DNA from: Eubacterium sp.
GTDB lineage: Bacteria; Bacillota; Clostridia; Lachnospirales; Lachnospiraceae
Assembly: GCA_021769425.1 (NCBI GenBank)
Contig: JAETSX010000011.1
Location: 1-64,000, forward strand
Direction of reading: 5' to 3'
Length of the DNA: 64,000 nt
Shown in pieces: positions 8,906-17,837 of this stretch. The position numbers were made by a program, and so were the translations under genes. A model generated the notes under the pieces. The model was given only the letters and a program-made list of their open reading frames with translations, was not told the DNA's origin and searched no databases. Position 1 is the stretch's first letter; each line of letters starts with the position of its first letter.

Positions 8906-10546
8906 ATGATTAGTGCAAACAACGTAACATTAAGAATCGGAAAAAAAGCTTTATTTGAAGATGTGAACATTAAGTTCACAGAGGGAAACTGCTACGGGCT
9001 GATCGGCGCCAACGGCGCCGGCAAATCCACCTTTCTCAAAATTTTAAACGGACAGCTGGAACCCACCAAAGGCGATGTGTTTATCACCCCGGGCCAGCGT
9101 CTCTCTTTTCTGCAGCAGGATCATTTTAAATATGATGAATTCTCTGCGCTGGACACTGTCATAATGGGCAATCAGCGGCTGTATGACATTATGAAAGAAA
9201 AAGACGCTATCTATATGAAAGAAGATTTTACCGACGAGGACGGAATCCGCGCCAGCGAGCTGGAGGCGGAATTTGCAGAAATGGACGGCTGGAACGCCGA
9301 ATCCGATGCTGCGCAGCTCCTAAACGGCCTGGGCATTGAAACGGAATATCACGATTCCCTGATGAAAGACCTGACCGGAGAACTGAAGGTGAAGATCCTG
9401 CTGGCCCAGGCTTTGTTCGGCAATCCGGACATTCTTCTCTTAGACGAGCCTACCAACCACCTGGATCTGGATGCAATTGCGTGGCTGGAAGAATTTTTGA
9501 TTAACTTTGACAACACTGTCATTGTGGTATCCCATGACCGGTACTTTTTAAATAAGGTCTGCACCCATACTGCCGATATCGACTATGCCAAAATCCAGCT
9601 CTATGCCGGAAATTATGACTTCTGGTATGAATCCAGCCAGCTTTTAATCAAACAGATGAAGGAAGCCAACAAGAAGAAAGAGGAGAAAATCAAAGAGCTT
9701 CAGGAATTTATTTCCCGTTTCTCCGCAAATGCCTCCAAGTCCAAGCAGGCAACCTCCCGAAAGAAAGCGCTGGAGAAAATACAGTTAGACGAAATCAAGC
9801 CCTCCAGCCGGAAATATCCCTACATTGATTTCCGCCCCAACCGTGAAATCGGAAATGAAGTGCTTACAGTGGAGAATTTAAGCAAAACCATTGACGGGGT
9901 AAAAGTGCTGGACAATGTATCTTTCATTGTGGGACATGATGATAAAATTGCCTTTGTGGGAAGCAATGAAACTGCAAAAACCACCCTGTTTAAAATCCTT
10001 GCGGGGGAACTGGAACCGGATGAGGGCAACTACAAATGGGGCGTCACCACCAGCCAGTCTTATTTTCCCAAAGACAATACGGAAATTTTCGACAACGATC
10101 TGCAGATTGTAGAATGGCTGACGCAGTTTTCTGAAATCAAAGACGCCACTTATGTGAGAGGCTTTCTGGGCAGAATGCTGTTTGCCGGAGATGACGGCGT
10201 TAAGAAAATGAAGGTTCTTTCCGGCGGAGAGAAAGTGCGCGTCCTTCTGTCAAGGATGATGATTACCGGGGCAAATGTCCTGATTCTGGATGAACCTACG
10301 GACCACCTGGATATGGAATCCATTACCGCCTTAAATAACGGACTGATGAAATTTACCGGCGTGATTTTATTCGCTTCCAGGGATCATCAGGTGGTGCAGA
10401 CCACAGCCAACCGGATTATTGAATTTCTGCCTAACGGAAGTATGATTGATAAGATTACCACTTACGATGAATATCTGGAAAACGATGAAATGGCAAGAAA
10501 ACGTCAGGTGTACTCCACCAGCAACGCTCAAGAGGAGGACGATTAA
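8906..10546 (+). CDS. ABC-F family ATPase with atypical nucleotide-binding motifs
   Basis: A soluble protein of 546 residues with two ABC ATPase domains and no membrane segments, the architecture of ABC-F translation factors (YbiT/EttA group). Domain 1 has Walker A GANGAGKST, Walker B ILLLDEPTNHLDL and VSHDRYF. The charged linker (about 250-300, KEANKKKEEKIKELQEF) matches the P-site tRNA-interaction motif region. Several key motifs are unusual: the first signature reads LTGELKVK rather than LSGG, the second Walker A reads GSNETAKTT with Ala in place of the invariant Gly, and the second Walker B and switch read DEPTDHLD and FASRDHQ, where His is expected in the switch. Some changes may be normal for a Firmicutes subfamily; the Asp and Arg changes look like decay or specialisation. 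It is monocistronic. Confidence 0.88.
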   Translation: MISANNVTLRIGKKALFEDVNIKFTEGNCYGLIGANGAGKSTFLKILNGQLEPTKGDVFITPGQRLSFLQQDHFKYDEFSALDTVIMGNQRLYDIMKEKDAIYMKEDFTDEDGIRASELEAEFAEMDGWNAESDAAQLLNGLGIETEYHDSLMKDLTGELKVKILLAQALFGNPDILLLDEPTNHLDLDAIAWLEEFLINFDNTVIVVSHDRYFLNKVCTHTADIDYAKIQLYAGNYDFWYESSQLLIKQMKEANKKKEEKIKELQEFISRFSANASKSKQATSRKKALEKIQLDEIKPSSRKYPYIDFRPNREIGNEVLTVENLSKTIDGVKVLDNVSFIVGHDDKIAFVGSNETAKTTLFKILAGELEPDEGNYKWGVTTSQSYFPKDNTEIFDNDLQIVEWLTQFSEIKDATYVRGFLGRMLFAGDDGVKKMKVLSGGEKVRVLLSRMMITGANVLILDEPTDHLDMESITALNNGLMKFTGVILFASRDHQVVQTTANRIIEFLPNGSMIDKITTYDEYLENDEMARKRQVYSTSNAQEEDD

Positions 10547-10571
10547 GAACCTACAGAAAGGAAGTGTTATT

Positions 10572-10743
10572 ATGACCCCTGCACAACCCACACTTTACAG
10601 AGAGTCTGATTAATTACAATCTACCGAAGGATGGCAGGGCGGAACTGATTGACGGACAGATTTATTATCAGGCAGCTCCCAGCCGAATTCATCAGAGAAT
10701 CTTAAGTGAACTGGCAGCTTATACCTTTCAGGATAAAATCTAA
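10572..10743 (+). pseudogene. Remnant of a Uma2 (DUF820) family nuclease gene
   Basis: After the ATG at 10572 the frame hits a stop within 14 codons. A shifted frame then encodes LPKDGRAELIDGQIYYQAAP followed by SRIHQRILSELAAYTF and a stop at 10741-10743. That string is the conserved N-terminal core of Uma2-type putative endonucleases (AELIDG, AAPS..HQ.I...L). The remaining two thirds of the family's usual length is missing, so this is a frameshifted, truncated remnant at the start of the accessory island. Confidence 0.6.
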
Positions 10744-10987
10744 ACGTTGATTTATGATGATTGATGGATTGATTTTCAAAAATTGGATTTGTAACTGCCT
10801 GAGATAAATTGATGGTGAGGAAGGGCTGTCTGAAAATAAAGTCTGCACAAAAGATACATTGTAATCGTAGAAACCTTTCACCCTACATTTTGTTAGGTAA
10901 TGTAAACAAGTTTGTGTTTTTTGGAAATCAACGGCTCCTTTTTGGTAAGAATTAAAATATAAAAATTTTTATCGAAAAGGAGTATTT

Positions 10988-11720
10988 TTGCGACAATTGC
11001 AAAAACAAATTCGACAGATTGTTTCTGGAAACAACATCAACCATGTTTCAGACGTTTACGAATTGCTCTGGGACAACTTCAAAGTCATTCTGCACGAACT
11101 TCTGGAAGCAGAACTGGGCATCACTCTGGGCTACGGAAAGAATCACACAGGGAACCTGACGACGGATAATAAAAATAACGGCCATTCTCCTAAAACCCTC
11201 AAAAGCCAAGATGGGGAATTCCAGATCGACGTGCCAAGAACCACAACGGGGAGTTTGAGTTAAATCTAACACACATATATACAGCGAGACATCTCCAAGA
11301 TTGAAAACCATTTGATTTCCCTGTATGCGCACGGGATGAGCATCCGTAACATCACGACCAACTCAATGATTTATATGGGATTGAGATGCCCACAAAAATA
11401 GTCAACAAAATCACAGACAAAATCATTCCGAAAGTCAAAGAATAGCCGTTATGCCCACTGAATCCAGTCTATCCCTTTGCATTCATAAACTGCATCCATT
11501 ACAAAGTCCGGGAAAATGGGCAAATATTAAGCCATACCGTTTATGTTATGTGACGTTAGGCATTACCGTAGGCGGGTATAAGGAAATCCTAGACATTACT
11601 GTATAAATGTTCCAGACTGATTTCAAAAAATTGACACCGATGTACCGCAATTGGGATCAAGCGTTGAACCAACTGATGATATTATACGGGGAGCGCCTGG
11701 CAGACTGTCTGCAAAAAGGC
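10988..11720 (+). pseudogene. Degraded IS256 (mutator) family transposase
   Basis: The first ORF (to 11263) matches the N-terminus of IS256-type transposases: LLEAELGITLGYGKNH, KTLKSQDGEFQIDVPR. Further fragments in other frames continue the family in order (around 11290 a stretch like ISLYAHGMSIRNI, around 11460-11580 NPVYPF/HYKVRE-like and GGYKEIL-like pieces). The end (YRNWDQALNQLMILYGERL at about 11634-11700) matches the C-terminus. Several stops and an internal deletion separate the pieces. No intact ends were identified. It marks the left side of the island and is certainly non-functional. Confidence 0.75.
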
Positions 11721-11961
11721 AGGGATAGAGACAATAAAAAACTGCCATCCCAGCCTTATTCCATTGGCATCTGTAGCATTGCAAAAAACAAGCCTTATTC
11801 CGAAGATCGGGCTTGGACAGAGTAACGGAAAAACAACCTTACATAGATGCCAGTTTGTCATGCAAAAAAATGTATAAACTCCACTCAACTGGTAATACTA
11901 TAGTATAGAATAAATCACCCAACAGCATTTTCCCATAACCCCGCCCAAAAAACGGTCAGGG

Positions 11962-12549
11962 CTATTTTTCCATAAGTCTTTTATTTACGCTATATTTTAC
12001 AACGCCAATACACTGGGAAATGAATACAATCAAGGCTGTCAGCGCAACTAATGATACCATCTCAACCATGTTACAAACAGTGCAGAATCCTGCAAACGCC
12101 AGAATCCCAATGATGATTTTCATTGTTACCTTCTTACAGTGTGCCTTTTCCTCTCTGTCAAGTTCCCGGCTAATGCTTTCTACTGGTGCAAGTCTCCATA
12201 TCAAAATGGATATTGCCAGAATGATAACCCACGCATCTGTCATGGGGAACTGATACCTGCTACTTACCACCAATGACACCGTCTGTACTACAACTGAACA
12301 CAGAAAACATGCACTAAAGCTGTCCAAATGAACACCACCTGCATAAGTCCTCAGTAACATGAATATTACTGTAAAAACTATGAATTCAAGAATCATATGC
12401 AAATATATCGATATGCTTAAACAAACCACAAAACAGCACAACATTTCCAGTCCAATTTGAAAACCATATTGATATACTGCATATAATTCTTCCGAAACCG
12501 CACCAGCACTTATAACATATCCCGTTAATTTTTCCGATAACCGCCGCAT
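11962..12549 (-). CDS. agrB: AgrB-type cysteine protease (accessory gene regulator B)
   Basis: An integral membrane protein of 195 residues, about six TM segments, of the AgrB family. It cuts the C-terminal tail from AgrD and forms the thiolactone of the autoinducing peptide. The signature RTYAGGVHLDSFSAC is present, with the catalytic His and a Cys seven residues later, the usual spacing. The start ATG at 12549 follows the stop of the preceding 49-residue AgrD gene by a single base, so the two are co-translated. The product of one would be the substrate of the other. Nothing follows it except the IS256 remnant. Confidence 0.95.
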   Translation of the reverse strand: MRRLSEKLTGYVISAGAVSEELYAVYQYGFQIGLEMLCCFVVCLSISIYLHMILEFIVFTVIFMLLRTYAGGVHLDSFSACFLCSVVVQTVSLVVSSRYQFPMTDAWVIILAISILIWRLAPVESISRELDREEKAHCKKVTMKIIIGILAFAGFCTVCNMVEMVSLVALTALIVFISQCIGVVKYSVNKRLMEK

Positions 12550-12550
12550 A

Positions 12551-12700
12551 TTAAAGCTTTTTCATCGTTTTCAGGGCTTCCGGCATCTTCGGTTGATGAT
12601 AGATATAACAGCATGCACTGTCTGCTGACATTTTGCTAAGTTTCAGAGATACATTTGCCAGTATTATTGCCGGCTGAGCTTTTACATTTTTAGATTTCAT
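12551..12700 (-). CDS. agrD: AgrD-type cyclic lactone autoinducer precursor (49 aa)
   Basis: A short ORF directly upstream of agrB, with AAAGGGGA eight bases before its ATG (12700). It encodes a typical AgrD layout: a Lys-containing amphipathic N-terminus (MKSKNVKAQPAIILANVSLK), a middle part with the ring-forming Cys region (SADSACCYIYH) and a charged tail (QPKMPEALKTMKKL). QPKxPEALK is the conserved motif right after the signal part in clostridial AgrD proteins. The ring would be a five-residue thiolactone made from one of the two adjacent Cys residues (CYIYH or CCYIY); which one is used cannot be decided from sequence. Two adjacent Cys at this place is not usual. Confidence 0.88.
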   Translation of the reverse strand: MKSKNVKAQPAIILANVSLKLSKMSADSACCYIYHQPKMPEALKTMKKL

Positions 12701-12787
12701 AATAGGAATCCCCTTTCATTTATTTTCCTAATACTATATTACAAAAAAAACGCCTATTCGCTTTTATTGTAAAAAAACCGAGTGTTC

Positions 12788-12828
12788 ATGTAACTTTTTC
12801 TAAAAGTATGACTGCCTTTTCTAAAAAG
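12788..12828 (-). promoter_or_regulatory. Direct-repeat operator candidate in front of agrD
   Basis: Two imperfect direct repeats stand one helix-turn pair apart: on the plus strand, ATGTAACTTTTTCTAAAAG (12788-12806) and ATGACTGCC-TTTTCTAAAAAG (12808-12828). LytTR regulators such as AgrA bind paired direct repeats of this spacing. The site lies 90-130 bases upstream of agrD, where the LytTR regulator encoded in the same locus would be expected to act. Binding is inference. Confidence 0.45.
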
Positions 12829-12849
12829 CTATAACCTTCCTAAACATTA

Positions 12850-13246
12850 CTATTTCCCTCCGGATTCATATTTTTTTAAATACCAGTTCCATAAAATGAG
12901 ATCCTCTATTTTTTTCTGATATTTCTGCAAATTATCCGTCGTTTCTATATAATCGTATACACCTGTTTCCAACACCGAAAAAATATCCTGTGCAGTTCCC
13001 CCCCTCTATAATTGCTAGAATCGGTATCGAATGTCCCAATTTTCCTTTTATCCTTATAATCGGCTCAAATATTCCCTTTTTCGTTCTCTCTCTATCAAAA
13101 TGCATAATAACGACATCTGCCAATGGATATCTATTCATTTCAAGCCGATGATAGGTACACCATATCAACTCATATTTCTCTTCTGCTATTCGATTCGTAA
13201 TCCCAAACAATTTTTCATCATCGCTACATAATAATACCTTATCCAT
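12850..13246 (-). pseudogene. Receiver-like (CheY-fold) protein, split by a 7-G tract
   Basis: From ATG 13246 (GGAG eight bases upstream) the frame encodes MDKVLLCSDDEKLFGITNRI and continues in the pattern of a receiver domain (ADVVIMHFD at the phospho-acceptor strand, HSIPILAII at the next). At a run of seven G (12998-13004) the frame shifts and soon ends at 12932. Dropping one G restores a clear receiver ending, GTAQDIFSVLETGVYDYIET, and runs to a stop at 12850, giving 131 residues. The run may be a sequencing error, a recent mutation or a phase-variable switch. The gene lies between the kinase and agrD on the same strand. The usual acidic pocket is incomplete, so phosphorylation is doubtful. 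Confidence 0.6.
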
Positions 13247-13344
13247 ATAAAATCTCCACAGCACTTGAATTACTAATTCATCTTTTTATTCCACCATTTT
13301 TCCTCATATAATTTTTCATGTAATTATACCTAGTTTTCATGTGA

Positions 13345-14652
13345 TTATCCATGATCTCCATATAGTAATACACGGATTCTAAACTGCTTCGGAACAGAAT
13401 CTTCGATTATTACAGTTCCATGATATTTTGCGACTGCCCTGTATACAGAAGATAATCCAATGCCATGGTTCCTGGCATCAGGTTTTGTTGATTTTAGCCT
13501 CTGATTCTTCGTTTTTATCAGTTTTCCTTCATAACTATTCGTTACAAACAGTAGCAAATTATTTTTGTCATACTTCATTTTGACTTTTATGTATTTCTCC
13601 CCTTCTGCCTTATGTGCAGCTTCCACTGCGTTCTCCAACAAATTGCCAAGAATTAAGCAAATATCTGCACCTTTAAATGGCATTATCATGGGAATACATA
13701 TATTAATCAAAAAATCTATTTCTTTCTCTTTGGCAGCTACATACCAATATCCAATCAGGGAATCAATGACAATGTTCCCACTGTTTGAAATCTCAGCGAT
13801 AATCATTCCACTCTCACCTATGATTTCATTAACAAAACCAATAATCTTTTCATATTCTCTTTTTTCCGCATAGGCAAGAATTGATATAAGATTATTCTTC
13901 ATATTGTGTTTTACATCCCTTAATTGAAGCATAGAGATTTCCCTTTCCTGCTGATGACGATTACATAGTTCCAATTGCTGTTCATATACGGACATCATAC
14001 GTCTCAATCGTAAATCATCTGTCAGTTTCATATAAATGTAGAAAATCAGTACGTTCATTCCTAGCAAGATGATTACTGTAATCGCTGAATTAAGGCGGGT
14101 ATGATCACTATTTACCATAAATCCAAGCATAAATATATTGTTCATAATATAGATGCTTCCTGTTGGAATCAATACAAGCATAATACTGTACTTGGCTGTC
14201 AGTTCTTCCATTTCATCATCCGTAAATACCTTTTTCAGTGCAATAATCACCACAAGGAAAAATGCCTTTGAGATAAATGAGCCGCCAGGCTGAACAAAAG
14301 CATACTTCTCACAATAAATCATCAATATGTAACTGCATAGGGTTTCCATCAGCATCCAGATTGCATTAAATGCAATTACAAACACACACTTATTCCACCA
14401 CATTCCTTCATAAACAGTTACAACTGCAAACATCGTAACTATAACTGTAATAGCAATATTGATATATGCCGGAAAACTAATAGGCATTGGAATTGACAAC
14501 TGCCATAAGACAAACATCGCCATACCAGCTATAGCCAGCCTTTTATCGCTTTTCCTTGTAAAAAATATATCAAAATAATAAAGAAACAAATATACCGCAA
14601 ACATACTCAGCAATATATCTCCCCCATAAGATAAAGCCTTACACATCCACAT
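13345..14652 (-). CDS. AgrC-like sensor histidine kinase (GHKL)
   Basis: 435 residues. The N-terminal half (about 1-220) has six or more membrane helices, the sensing part that in AgrC binds the peptide lactone. A coiled dimerisation region with LRDVKHNMKNNLISIL carries the phospho-acceptor His. The GHKL ATPase domain has the N box (ILGNLLENAVEAA) and G box (KPDARNHGIGLSSVYRAV). The start overlaps the response regulator gene by 14 bases, showing a common transcript. Expected ligand: the cyclic peptide from agrD in the same locus. Confidence 0.93.
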   Translation of the reverse strand: MWMCKALSYGGDILLSMFAVYLFLYYFDIFFTRKSDKRLAIAGMAMFVLWQLSIPMPISFPAYINIAITVIVTMFAVVTVYEGMWWNKCVFVIAFNAIWMLMETLCSYILMIYCEKYAFVQPGGSFISKAFFLVVIIALKKVFTDDEMEELTAKYSIMLVLIPTGSIYIMNNIFMLGFMVNSDHTRLNSAITVIILLGMNVLIFYIYMKLTDDLRLRRMMSVYEQQLELCNRHQQEREISMLQLRDVKHNMKNNLISILAYAEKREYEKIIGFVNEIIGESGMIIAEISNSGNIVIDSLIGYWYVAAKEKEIDFLINICIPMIMPFKGADICLILGNLLENAVEAAHKAEGEKYIKVKMKYDKNNLLLFVTNSYEGKLIKTKNQRLKSTKPDARNHGIGLSSVYRAVAKYHGTVIIEDSVPKQFRIRVLLYGDHG

Positions 14653-15373
14653 AAAATGTGTCCTCCATTGAGCAATATTGTTCGCTAATTATTTTCCGTC
14701 TATCTTCACTAATGGAAATCTTTTTCCCATTGTCCATTACTACAAAATCATAAGCCTGTCCCTTTATATGCTTATAATTTACAAGAAAAGATTGGTGAAC
14801 ACGCAAAAAAGAAACCTTACAAGCTTTCAAGCTATTCTCTATCTCATTTAATTTTCCATATAACTCGAAGGTCTCTTTTTCCGTCACAATAAATACTTTC
14901 CGTTTATTACTTTCAAAATAAAGAATATCTCGAACTGTTACTTTATGGTTCATACGCTGGTAACTGTACCGGAAATAAAAGTCCCCGCTGTTTATATCCT
15001 CATAGGCCGCCTTAAAACATGTTTCCATTTGTATCTCGCTTACTGGTTTTACCAGAAACTGAAATGGACGCACCGCAAAGGATTCCTTCATGTAGTTCTC
15101 GTGACTGGTAATATAAGTAATCAAAACATTTTTATCATATGTCCTGATTCTCTTAGCTACTGAAATCCCATCCTCTTTTTCCATTTCTATATCCAGATAA
15201 ATGATATCAAAACTTTCCCCTGTCGCAACCGTATCTGCCAAACTTTCTCCATTCCAAAATACTTCTATATCTGTATCTACAAAATTCCGCTTCGCTATCT
15301 TCTGGAGCAACATTTCCAGCCTACCTGTTGTTTGAATATCATCATCACAAATTGCTATACTCAGCATTCTCAT
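14639..15373 (-). CDS. LytTR response regulator (AgrA-like)
   Basis: The receiver domain (about 1-120) has the acidic pair CDDD near the N-terminus, phospho-acceptor Asp in IIYLDIEME, Thr/Ser at TYITSHE and the Lys in FLVKP. The C-terminal LytTR DNA-binding domain (about 140-240) starts HKVTVRDILYFES and includes the typical FLRVHQSFLVNYKHI. The start chosen is ATG 15373, which overlaps the stop of the XRE gene (TGATG); the ATG six bases further in is also possible. It is the partner of the adjacent kinase and the likely activator of agrDB. Confidence 0.94.
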   Translation of the reverse strand: MRMLSIAICDDDIQTTGRLEMLLQKIAKRNFVDTDIEVFWNGESLADTVATGESFDIIYLDIEMEKEDGISVAKRIRTYDKNVLITYITSHENYMKESFAVRPFQFLVKPVSEIQMETCFKAAYEDINSGDFYFRYSYQRMNHKVTVRDILYFESNKRKVFIVTEKETFELYGKLNEIENSLKACKVSFLRVHQSFLVNYKHIKGQAYDFVVMDNGKKISISEDRRKIISEQYCSMEDTFYVDV

Positions 15374-15756
15374 CAACTCTCTTCCCTGTCATCCTTTTGT
15401 CTATCGTCCTTTTTTCGCCTTTCGCTTGCTTTCTTAACTGTTTGTATCATTGACCATATCATTTCTTGGTCATATGGATCTAAATCTTTATATATTTCAA
15501 CTAAGTCGTAGTACTCGTCCAATATTTCATTCATTTTCATCTGCCTTTGTATATCCCTTTTTACATCCGAAACCCCCAACAAATAATCAGTTGTCACATT
15601 AAAATACACCGCTATTTTCTTAAGAATATCCACCTTAATCAATGTGATATCCCTCTCATATTTACTAAGCATTTGTTGTGTTATTCCCAATTCTGCTGCA
15701 AGAATATCTTGTATTAGCCCTCGTTTATTCCGAAGCTGTTTGATACGACTCTCCAT
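15373..15756 (-). CDS. XRE-family helix-turn-helix regulator
   Basis: 127 residues. The N-terminal Cro/C1-type HTH (about 3-60: IKQLRNKRGLIQDILAAELG, then QQMLSKYERD and TTDYLLGVSD) is followed by an acidic helix and a very basic C-terminus (KKASERRKKDDRQKDD). It is the first gene of the operon with the LytTR regulator and AgrC-like kinase, with a one-base overlap. It probably controls this operon or the RiPP genes 360 bases upstream; the target is unknown. Confidence 0.9.
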   Translation of the reverse strand: MESRIKQLRNKRGLIQDILAAELGITQQMLSKYERDITLIKVDILKKIAVYFNVTTDYLLGVSDVKRDIQRQMKMNEILDEYYDLVEIYKDLDPYDQEMIWSMIQTVKKASERRKKDDRQKDDREES

Positions 15757-16118
15757 AATTACTTACCTCTTAAATGTACTGTAGTTCTATGCTACTCCAA
15801 TTTTATTGTCACAATACAAATAATAGAAGTAATAAATTATAATTTTAAGGCAAATACAAAGGCAAGCAGTGCAAATGCACTGCTCACTTTCTACCGCTTT
15901 TAAAAACTCATAAATTTTCAATAAAAAATAACTGACTTTCAACAAATAATACCACTATTTCATGTTGGCTTACTGATTGCCTTTTAATACTAATCCGCTG
16001 CCTCCATTAATTTTCCCTTACAATATATTCCTCTGTTACGGATTCTGAAGCAAAAAACAATTTTCCAGAGTATTTTCTCCTTCCTATCCATTTATAAATA
16101 TATCTTCTACATTCTTTT
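15757..16118. other. Intergenic region between the agr and RiPP operons
   Basis: A 362-base AT-rich gap. It holds a perfect 7 bp hairpin GCAGTGC-AAAT-GCACTGC at 15866-15883, usable as a weak terminator for the RiPP operon. The promoter of the XRE-agr operon must also lie here, but no convincing -35/-10 pair stands out. An open stretch of about 38 codons follows the radical SAM stop on the minus strand, without a start or ribosome site. Confidence 0.5.
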
Positions 16119-17441
16119 TTAATTATGAACAAATACATTGTTATACATATCTTCCACTATCATATTTGTAACATTACAAAAAGTTTTTTCCATTTTGCCT
16201 TTTAAGCTGCCACTTTCGAGTAAAGCTCTGGCCCTACATCCTCCCTTACAATTTTCACTAGCCGGACAATTCGCGCATCCTTCAAGATCTTCTTTCTTCA
16301 GATTTCGTAATTCAATAAACACCTTACTCTTACGCCAAATTTCCAAAAGGTCTTCGCTAAAAACATTACCTGCACAATATTCGCTATTATTTGAAAACAA
16401 ATTACAAGGATACACATCCCCATTAATATCTATAAAAATATTCGTTGTTCCAGCAGAGCAAATATATTCCGGTCCTTTTTTGTACCTATATAATCCCATT
16501 CCCTTTCTAAATGCTTTTGAAATTGAGAAACCTTTTAACGTGTTAATCCTGAAATCCTTTGATTGTTTTTCAGAAAGCATCAATGATGAAATATCTGGAT
16601 CCTGATTTACATTCAAAATTTCACTCATTTCTATCTCATCTGCATGCATATCCTCTGCTAACTGCAACATATCACAAAAATACTTCTCATTTTTATTATT
16701 AATAGTAAATGAATAGCCTATCGATAAATTATTTTCTCTGCATACATTGCTAAATTCCATGGCCTTTTTTAAAGTTCCCGCTCCACGTATAAAATCATTC
16801 ATCTCTTCGTTATGTCCTTCTACGCTTATCCGTATCAAAACATTCATATTTGACAGTTTTCTAATTGTCTCATCCTGTATAATCTGACCATTCGTAAAGA
16901 TCACTACTCTAATATTCCAATCATTAAAAGCTTCTACAATCTCAACTAAATTAGGATGTAAAAATGGCTCTCCCCCAGTTAATACCACCGCAAGAGTACC
17001 TAATTCTCCCAATTTTGATGCAATTAAATGCGCCTTATTCAAATTCAGTATTGATTGCTCATTTACATGCTCCCCCTGATAACAATGTTTGCAGTTTAAA
17101 TTACAATTTTGTGTAATCTCTATAGATGCAGTTTCCAATGAAGTTACTAATCCAATAAGACTAACAAAAGCTGCATTCTCAGGCTCATCGGTAAAATATG
17201 GCGTCGCGAATATTGTATTACAGCATTCCATAACATCTCCATACAATTCATCGTATTCGCATTCCTGATTTTCAATCTGTAAATTCATCGCTATTTTTTG
17301 ATGCTCATTTTTATAAACCAATACTTCTTTGAGAATTCTAGAACTTGTTTCATTCAAAGTTAACATAGAATCATTTTCCAAATCATATAAAACCGATTCT
17401 CTATCATAATTTTTCCATACTACACCTTTTCTCAAAAGCAT
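16119..17441 (-). CDS. RiPP maturase: PqqD-like domain + radical SAM + SPASM
   Basis: 440 residues. The N-terminus (1-100) resembles a PqqD-type peptide-recognition domain (YDLENDSMLTLNETSSRILK). The radical SAM core has the cluster motif CNLNCKHC at Cys113, Cys117 and Cys120, followed by VVLTGGEPFLHP. The C-terminal SPASM domain has Cys328, 346, 356, 389, 392, 398, 402 and 422 (CANCPASENCKGGC), enough for two auxiliary [4Fe-4S] clusters. Enzymes of this build make thioether, ether or C-C crosslinks or epimerise residues in a peptide. Which reaction occurs here cannot be told; the precursor has a single Cys, at its very end. GGAGG stands seven bases before the start. It is the last gene of the operon. 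Confidence 0.93.
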   Translation of the reverse strand: MLLRKGVVWKNYDRESVLYDLENDSMLTLNETSSRILKEVLVYKNEHQKIAMNLQIENQECEYDELYGDVMECCNTIFATPYFTDEPENAAFVSLIGLVTSLETASIEITQNCNLNCKHCYQGEHVNEQSILNLNKAHLIASKLGELGTLAVVLTGGEPFLHPNLVEIVEAFNDWNIRVVIFTNGQIIQDETIRKLSNMNVLIRISVEGHNEEMNDFIRGAGTLKKAMEFSNVCRENNLSIGYSFTINNKNEKYFCDMLQLAEDMHADEIEMSEILNVNQDPDISSLMLSEKQSKDFRINTLKGFSISKAFRKGMGLYRYKKGPEYICSAGTTNIFIDINGDVYPCNLFSNNSEYCAGNVFSEDLLEIWRKSKVFIELRNLKKEDLEGCANCPASENCKGGCRARALLESGSLKGKMEKTFCNVTNMIVEDMYNNVFVHN

Positions 17442-17494
17442 AATTTACCTCCAATCTAACCGTATCTCTAGTGTTAGTCCATTGTATTATTCCT

Positions 17495-17824
17495 TTATTT
17501 ATAAAAAATAATTTTATAATATGCCTTGATCATCTTATATTTAAACGTTCCCTTCACCAGAATAATATTAACTCTTGCAAGACTTATAACCAGATCAATT
17601 AAATCCTGAACAATATTTTCAGGCGCTTCTTCATATCTTTGCGCTATAATAATAGAGATATCCCTTATTGACTTAATTCCATCAAATTCAAGGAACATTT
17701 CATAAGCTATTGAACTTAGCACAAACCTCTGTTCAAGCAAATAATCATACAAAATTATATTGTCTTCCATTAATTTCATCTCTACAAAGCTTGGCTTCTC
17801 CACTACAAATTCATCTGTAATCAT
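17495..17824 (-). CDS. Small PqqD-family (peptide-recognition) protein
   Basis: 109 residues. The region FVLSSIAYEMFLEFDGIKSI, then a helix with RYEEAPENIVQDLIDLV, has the winged-helix pattern of PqqD proteins (a long hydrophobic strand, W/F.L..G..S, a two-helix end). Such proteins bind the leader peptide of a RiPP precursor and deliver it to a radical SAM enzyme. The start at 17824 is preferred because AAGGAG lies just upstream; the ATG at 17848 overlaps the upstream gene and has no ribosome site. It lies between the two radical SAM genes. Confidence 0.75.
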   Translation of the reverse strand: MITDEFVVEKPSFVEMKLMEDNIILYDYLLEQRFVLSSIAYEMFLEFDGIKSIRDISIIIAQRYEEAPENIVQDLIDLVISLARVNIILVKGTFKYKMIKAYYKIIFYK

Positions 17825-17837
17825 AACACTCCTTCTA

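Noticed and set aside
16010-16118. Open stretch of about 38 codons after the SPASM gene
   Set aside because: No start codon with a ribosome site and no recognisable product, although a short peptide gene cannot be fully excluded.
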